DNA from: Ananas comosus
Lineage: Eukaryota > Streptophyta > Magnoliopsida > Poales > Bromeliaceae
Reading direction: 5' to 3'
NCBI RefSeq assembly: GCF_001540865.1
Contig: NC_033621.1
Span: 5,042,000 to 5,105,999 of the forward strand
Length of the DNA: 64,000 bases
Shown: positions 58,393-64,000 of the stretch, in pieces
Numbering within the stretch: position 1 is the stretch's first letter
How the letters are laid out: the number at the start of each line of letters is the position of its first letter
Position numbers and translations under genes: made by a program
Notes under the pieces: model-generated
The model's database searches: none
Told to the model about the DNA's origin: nothing
Seen by the model: only the letters and a program-made list of their open reading frames with translations

Positions 58393-59414
58393 TGTAGGTT
58401 ATGGAAATCCTAGGATCTATTTAGATACTATCAAACACCTAGAGGGGGGTGAATAGGTAAATAGACCAAAAATACAAATCTCAATATGATAAAAGTAAAT
58501 GTGAAAAATAAAAACCATATCGAGATTTAGTGGGAAAACTCTAATTTAGAGTAAAAAATCAACGAGACCAACACGTGATAACAATCTACTAAGAAATAAA
58601 AGATTATAAGGTAATTACTGAATCAACGGGCTTAACCTCTCTTTCAATTCCTACGGATCTCGCGCACACTACCGGGTTGTCCATGCCCCACGTTCGAATC
58701 CACGAACACCACGTCTCGAATCCACGAGACGCCTAACTTTGAATCCACGAAGCCTTGATCATGCCGAATCAACAACGCCCACTCGAATCAACAAGCATAC
58801 TCCGTCCAGAGCAAGAACAATACAGTTGGTAATGATTTATTACTTAGATGATCATAAAGGAACCATGGAGGATATCTCTAAACAAATCTCAAATCGATTC
58901 TAGAAAAACATTAAAGATCACCGAGAATTAATTTGAGAGAAGTTTATTGTAGAAGATGAGAAAAACGGCTACCTACAAGCTTCTAGGGTTTCTAAACGAT
59001 AATCTAGGCTTAACCATCTTTTAGAGACACCCCCACATCTTACTTAAAGGTTTGGAAGTAATTAGAATCAGATTAGAATTGAAAAACTGAGTTTATAAAA
59101 TCTGTGTCGTGTTCAGGTTCCGGACCTTGACAGCCTACCAGCCAAGAAGGCTTACGGGTTCCGGACATTGCTTTCGGGATTCGGAACCTGAAACTTGGAA
59201 AACTTAAGTTTTATGTTTTAAATTATTTTTTATCTATTCTAATGTCTTCCAAAACTTGCAAATGAACATAAATCATCATTAATATTATTCAAATTTAACA
59301 AGCATTGTGGATTCATGTTTTGAGTTTTTGAGTCTTCGATCTTCATCTTTTCTTCTATAAACCTTCAAAACTCCGACTTACTTCACGAAATATGCCAACT
59401 TAAAATTTGTAACA
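58393..59414 (-). repeat. 3' LTR of the copia-type element
   Basis: It starts 'tgtaggttatggaaatcc' and ends 'aaaatttgtaaca'. It contains 'caggttccggacc' and 'ggttccggac...gattcggaacctg' at 59113-59192. Confidence 0.85.
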
Positions 59415-59662
59415 ATTTTCCCCTTTGGCAATTTCGTGACAAAACACAAAATTACATCAAAATACTCACAACGCTCAGCTCTCCAAAAATCAAAATTAAA
59501 ATTCATTGCCATCACCAAAACAATAAACTTCTAGCGTGAAAGATCCAAAGAAAACACAAAATTACAATTTTGCAACTTCTAAACAAACTCTATGACTTAG
59601 ACACAAGGGAATCTTGAAGTCTTCAATGATCTGCAAAAAGATTACTTTCTCCACGAACAAAG

Positions 59663-61206
59663 TTAGTAATAAAATTTTGAAATCTCTCCCCCTTTGTTCA
59701 TGCATCTAAGTGTGTTGGTCAAAACTTGGTTGGACGTATGGGTTTCTTTGAATTGTTGCTCAAGAAAACCAACATTTTCTTGATGTGATTTGATCGTTAT
59801 TTCGGATTGATCTAGCTTCTCTTGGAGGATTGTATTATTCTTCAATATGTGCTCCCTTTCCTCCTCAAGAGCTTTAGTCACGGTTTTCATGGTTTTGTTT
59901 TCATCCTCAAGTTCCAATAGTCGCTCCCTCAACTTTTTGTTGTGCTTACCCAACTTCTTGGACTCCATAAGGAATTGATTGAACGTTGCAGCTAAGTCAT
60001 CATCTTCCGACTCCCCCTCACTCTCGCCATCATGGCTCGACGTTGCATGTAAGGAGGGAGAAACAAAAGAGTCAGAAATAATTGAGGATAAACAAAAAGC
60101 CGAAGAAGGAGGTATAGAAGTTTGAGAGCTTAAAGCAACATTAATTTTCTCCTCTTCACTTGAGGTCGATTCGTCAGAGGTAGAATCGTCCCAAGTTCTC
60201 ACCTGCAAAGCCTTCTTCTTATATGATTTCTTAGTAGGACAATCCGTAGAAATATGGCCGTAGCCTTTGCATTTGAAACACGGATTTTCTCTTCGAGATC
60301 ATCCTTCTCTTTAGAAGATTTTGCAAGTTTCTTTTCTTTGGAGGGTATAGAATTTGAAGGTCCTTTAGAGAAAGATTTTTGATTAGTAGATGAGGCTTTG
60401 TTGGCTTTGTTCTTCCAAAAATTTCAACGAAATTTCTTTGTTAAAAGCACCAATTGATATTCAAAGTCGGCTAGTGAAACTTCTTCATCGAAATTCGATT
60501 CTTCATCTTCTTTCGTTGTAGATTTGAGTGCAATTTCTATACTTTTAGAAATCGATTTGACAGAAGATTGATTAGTAGGAAAAGTCATTTCATATATTTG
60601 TAAAGCACCTACTGATTTCTCAACTTTCATCTCATCCGGATGTTTGACGGTTTCAATTGCTGCAACCTTCGTCCTAAAGCGTTTCAGAAGAGTTTGAAGA
60701 ATCTTTCTTACAAATTTAAATTCTGAAATCTTCTCTCTCAAGTTAGCACATGTATTTATGATATCTTGAAGTCTAGTGTAGTAATCGGTAAAAGATTCAT
60801 GCTCCTCCATATGAATGTTATGAAATTGACTTGTAAGCATCTGGAGCTTTTGAATTTTTACTAGACTTGTACCCTCATGTGTAATTTGTAGGGTATCCCA
60901 AATCTCTTTAGCTGTTTCACACGTCGAGACGCATGAAAACTCAGTTTGAGACAAAACATTAAATAAAGTATTAATCCCTTTACAATTGTAAGAAGATAAA
61001 TCAATCTCTTCTTTACTCTATTTATTTCGAGATTTTGTCTTATCAACATTCTCTACCTTTTCGGTTCGATGTTTCCATCCAAATTCGATGGATTGCAAAA
61101 CCCGCTCATCAATGGCTAATAGAAAAGCTCTCATGCGAACCTTCTAGTAAGCGTAGTTAGTCCCATCAAATAACGGGGGCCTATTGATGTTACCTCCTTC
61201 ACCCAT
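59663..61206 (-). pseudogene. Copia gag (UBN2 type), interrupted
   Basis: Read on the minus strand from ATG 61206: 'RPPLFDGTNYAY', a stop where Trp is expected, 'KVRMRAFLLAID', then 'NK' and a second stop before 'SKEEIDL'. A long open stretch follows (60954-60424) with 'EIWDTLQITHEG' and 'FHNIHMEEHESFTDYYTRLQDI', typical of the UBN2 gag domain. It ends in a third stop after 'LTKKFR'. A CCHC knuckle 'CFKCKGYGHISTDC' (about 60279-60238) follows in another frame, so there is also a frameshift. The last open stretch (60208-59663) has an acidic Ser-rich segment 'WDDSTSDESTSSEEE' and a coiled coil 'LLELEDENKTMK'. Domain order is that of a full gag, but at least three stops and a shift make it non-functional. 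Confidence 0.85.
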
Positions 61207-61229
61207 AATGATAGATAAATCTAGATCCT

Positions 61230-61241
61230 GCTCTGATACCA
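61230..61241 (-). other. Primer binding site of the copia-type element
   Basis: The minus strand reads TGGTATCAGAGC, complementary to initiator Met-tRNA, just inside the 5' LTR, whose minus-strand end is ACCGACA. Confidence 0.9.
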
Positions 61242-61243
61242 CT

Positions 61244-62327
61244 TGTCGGTTTTGGGAACCCTAAGATTTATTTAGATATATCAAACACCTAGAGAGGGGT
61301 GAATAGGTGAATAGATCAAAAGCACAAATCTTAATGCGATAAAAGAAAATGCGAAAAATAAAAACCGCACTGAGATTTATGTGGAAAAACTCCAATTTGG
61401 AGTAAAAAAGATCACGGGACCAACACGCGATAACAATCCACTAAGAAATAAAAGATTACAAGGTGATTATCGAATCAATTGGCTTAACCTCTCTTTCAAC
61501 TCCTACGGATCTCGCGCACACTGCCAGGTTGTCCATGCCCCACGTTCGAATCCAGGAACACCACGGCTCGAATCCACGAGACGCCTAACTTTGAATCGAC
61601 GAAGCCTTGATCACGCCGAATCAACGACGCCCACTCGAATCCACAAGCGCACTCTGTTGGAGCAACAACAATACGGTTGGTGATGATTTATTGCTTAGAT
61701 GATCATGAAGGAACCATGGAAGATATCTCTAAACAAATCTCAAATCGATTCTACAAGAACATTAAAGATCTAGGGCATCGAGAATCAATTTGAGAGAAGC
61801 TTGTTGTAGAAGATGAGAAAAATTGCTATCTACAAGCTTCTAGGGTTTCTAAACGATAATCTAGGCTTAACCATCTTTTAGAGACACCAACACATCTTAT
61901 TTATAGGTTTGGAAGCAACTAGAATCAGATTAGAATTGAAAAACTGAGTTTAAAAAATCTGTGTCTGGTTCAGGTTTCGGACTTTGAATTCAGGGTTCGG
62001 ACTTTAAAAGTCCTGACCTTGCCTGCAAGGTCTTGACCTTGACAGCCTACCAGCCAAGAAGGTTTACGGGTTCCGGACTTTGCTTTCAGGGTCCGGAACC
62101 TGAAACTTGGAAAACTTATTTTTTATATTTTAAATTATTTTTTATTTATTCTAATGTCTTTCAAACAGTTGTAAATGATCATAAATCATCATCAATATTA
62201 TTCAAACTTATCAAGCATTGTGGATTCATGTTTTGAGTCTTCGAGTTTTCGATCTTCATCTTTTTTTCTATAAATCTTCAAAACTCCGACTTACTTAACA
62301 AAATATGCCAACTTAAAATCCGTAACA
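61244..62327 (-). repeat. 5' LTR of the copia-type element
   Basis: It starts 'tgtcggttttgggaaccc' and ends 'aaaatccgtaaca'. It has an extra stretch near 61985-62035 ('cagggttcggactttaaaagtcctgacc') that is lacking from the 3' LTR, so the palindrome-rich part differs in copy number between the two LTRs. Confidence 0.85.
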
Positions 62328-64000
62328 CTACGTGCTCTTCGACCTTTGTTCGTGCTTAGGACAGTGAGCATGGGCTTTGGCACGTTGAGACCCATACAAG
62401 AACTGCTAGTTGGTCACGAAATCCTATGGTGATTGGTAACATGTCAACTTTATTGTTTTAATATGTATATTTGCAATTAATAGTTGTATAGGGGCTTGTA
62501 TGCAAATTGAACATTTTGGACTGCCTCAGGCAGCGAGGGATCACTGTTGTGATCCTTGGACCAGTTGTCCAAGGTCCTATGGCCTTCACGAAGTCCGACT
62601 TTGGTTTTTCATTGCGTTTTCCGACAAAATTGCTGGCGGAACACGATTTTCGATATGGGATTCACTTTTTATTAATGTGAATGCCCCAGGTTTTGTCGCT
62701 GAGCTTTGTTTGTTGGTTGCTCTCTGTGTCTCGGGTGTTTGGAGGCAACGGTGAGCGACGGAAGGTTCCAGTGCCGATAACCACATTTTGGGAATCTAAA
62801 ATGGCATTAATTATGTTATTGTATTTTTATGTCACATCAGCTTGTGTCTATTGTCCGGACACCACAAATTGGTGCATTATGGTGTACATCGGTACCTCCT
62901 GGGGTACTTCGATAGGTTCGGAAGTGTTTTAGTGGACTTTTCAAAAGTTTTGGTGGTTCCGGAGTTATGTGTTTAGTGTTTTGAGACGACTGGATTGGGC
63001 CTTGACTTGGTGGGTCTTTCATAGGTCTAGTCGACGATCTAGCATACCTTGGGTGTTAGGCGCTACGATAGTTCAGGTGGATTCTTTGATCCAAAGTCGG
63101 TACACTGATGCTAGCTCGATGACGTTCTTCCCTTACCTCTTTCATTGTTTTCACATATTATTTGATGAAGGCTATACCATTAGACTTTCATTTATGTTTA
63201 CTTTAGTTCTGCTCTATCATGATTTAGTAGTAGAGTGGTACCTAATAGTATTTTGCATGATCTCTATCTGTGGGATCTGATTGGTTGTTGTCTATGTGTT
63301 TGGTGACATAGGTTACATCGTTTGGACAGGTGTTTATTGTTAACTTACTTTCGTCTATTGCTTTCTCGTTGACTATTGAGCATATTGCATCGATCGTCAC
63401 AGCTTATGTAGTATATCATGTACACCAGCGGTTTGGCCACCGCAACAGTGTTCTTTTTCAAAAAAAATGGTCGTATATCCGACTCATGAGCCCCTTGCAA
63501 GGTGCTAGTTGGGTTTATATGCCGATGAGTGAGCAGGTATGTAGCATTGTCTGAGGTCTTTCAACCAATAAGGCAAGGTGATTGGGTATTTGTTATTCAT
63601 TTATAGTTGATGCACTATTATTGTTATTTACAGTAGTAATAGGTGCTTACTGTTAGTCATCCCTGTTGTTCTTTACTTGCTACTGTACTTGCATATCTTT
63701 CTTTTTTTTTTGGCTATACTCTACTCACCAGTGACTATACTTGCCCTCGTCGACTTACGGTACCCACTGGGAGACCTCTTGTTGGTTTCTCACCATCTCC
63801 ATTTCAGGTGATCTTGGTGGTGAGAGTTGCAGCGATGCATGAGTTGCTGGATTCGGTTATTCTGATCTTTACCTTATTTTATTATTTGTTAATAAGTTAG
63901 ACTCGAGTGGTTCAGTTACCTGATCTCTTAATTATCTAATTATTTGATTAAATGATTGTTTAGTTCTTGTGGATATTTATTTTCTTGAAATAATTGAATG
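62328..64000 (+). mobile_element. Plus-oriented LTR-like sequence, runs off the right edge
   Basis: 'ggtacccactgggagacc' and 'ggtttctcaccatctcc' (63758-63801) match the block at 1697-1737 and, inverted, the U5 side of the minus LTRs. The rest is T- and G-rich with a repeated 'ctttggaccagttgtccaagg' type palindrome near 62555-62575. No coding region is recognised; the short open frames have no family features. Confidence 0.45.

Larger units (their letters stand above)
58393..62327 (-). mobile_element. Short copia-type LTR retrotransposon with gag only
   Basis: Two LTRs (58393-59414 and 61244-62327) are closely similar from end to end. A polypurine tract (minus strand AAAGGGGAAAAT at 59415-59426) and a Met primer site (TGGTATCAGAGC at 61241-61230) set the orientation to minus. 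The internal region is only 1.83 kb and holds a broken gag and no sign of protease, integrase or reverse transcriptase. The flanking five bases, 'ccaca' and 'ctacg', do not match, so no target duplication is supported. Gag-only elements depend on enzymes supplied in trans. Confidence 0.85.

Noticed and set aside
58378..62334. 'cacgtag' before and 'ctacgtg' after the copia element as a target duplication
   Set aside because: They are inverted rather than direct and not at the exact termini, so this is probably chance.

Overview
The window is nuclear DNA from a flowering plant, most likely a monocot. It has GC-rich 5' coding exons, spliced genes with GT-AG introns, plant LTR retrotransposons primed by initiator Met-tRNA, a CACTA transposon and many small foldback elements sitting in (TA)n tracts. 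I cannot name the species. The sequence is a draft: there is a 100-base gap at 6481-6580 and single 'n' joins at 5166, 5980, 43121, 48694 and 57205.

Layout. 1-2480: LTR fragments. 2341-5165: a ~2.8 kb palindrome of two ~1.1 kb arms around a foldback MITE. 5190-6480: a cluster of small MITEs in (TA)n. 6581-12667: the right part of a CACTA (En/Spm) transposon, with the C-terminal end of a TNP2-type transposase, a complete spliced 7-exon Transposase_24/TNPA-type gene, subterminal repeats and the right terminus. 12668-37470: a nest of decayed LTR retrotransposons, nearly all minus-oriented. One complete element (26453-34798) has a perfect 5-bp target duplication and lies inside an older one (21794 to about 37470). 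37629-40633: a two-exon gene for a probable chloroplast membrane protein. 41816-42049: a doubtful small gene. 43366-52954 (minus): a complete eight-exon BiP-type ER Hsp70 gene whose second and third introns are swollen by MITEs and (TA)n/(GA)n tracts. 53330-54110: a striking AT-only low-complexity block. 54110-58390: mostly featureless. 58393-62327: a short copia-type LTR element that carries only a broken gag. 62328-64000: plus-oriented LTR-like sequence running off the edge.

The host genes are the BiP gene and the plastid-protein gene, plus possibly the small gene. BiP has a TATA box, a short A/C-rich leader and a perfect ER-stress element (CCAAT-N10-CACG) 176 bp upstream of its ATG. Its predicted C-terminus is IHEL instead of HDEL. 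The plastid-protein gene starts only about 160 bp from a truncated LTR.

The most interesting patterns are: the (TA)n-targeting foldback elements, including one whose flanking (TA)n stops about 10 bases from a BiP splice donor; palindromic GGWCCGGWCC-like clusters at the same relative place in unrelated copia and gypsy LTRs; the altered BiP retrieval signal; and the MITE-centred palindrome, which may be real or an assembly hairpin. Exon borders were placed by eye from splice consensus, reading phase and family knowledge; no search or alignment was run.
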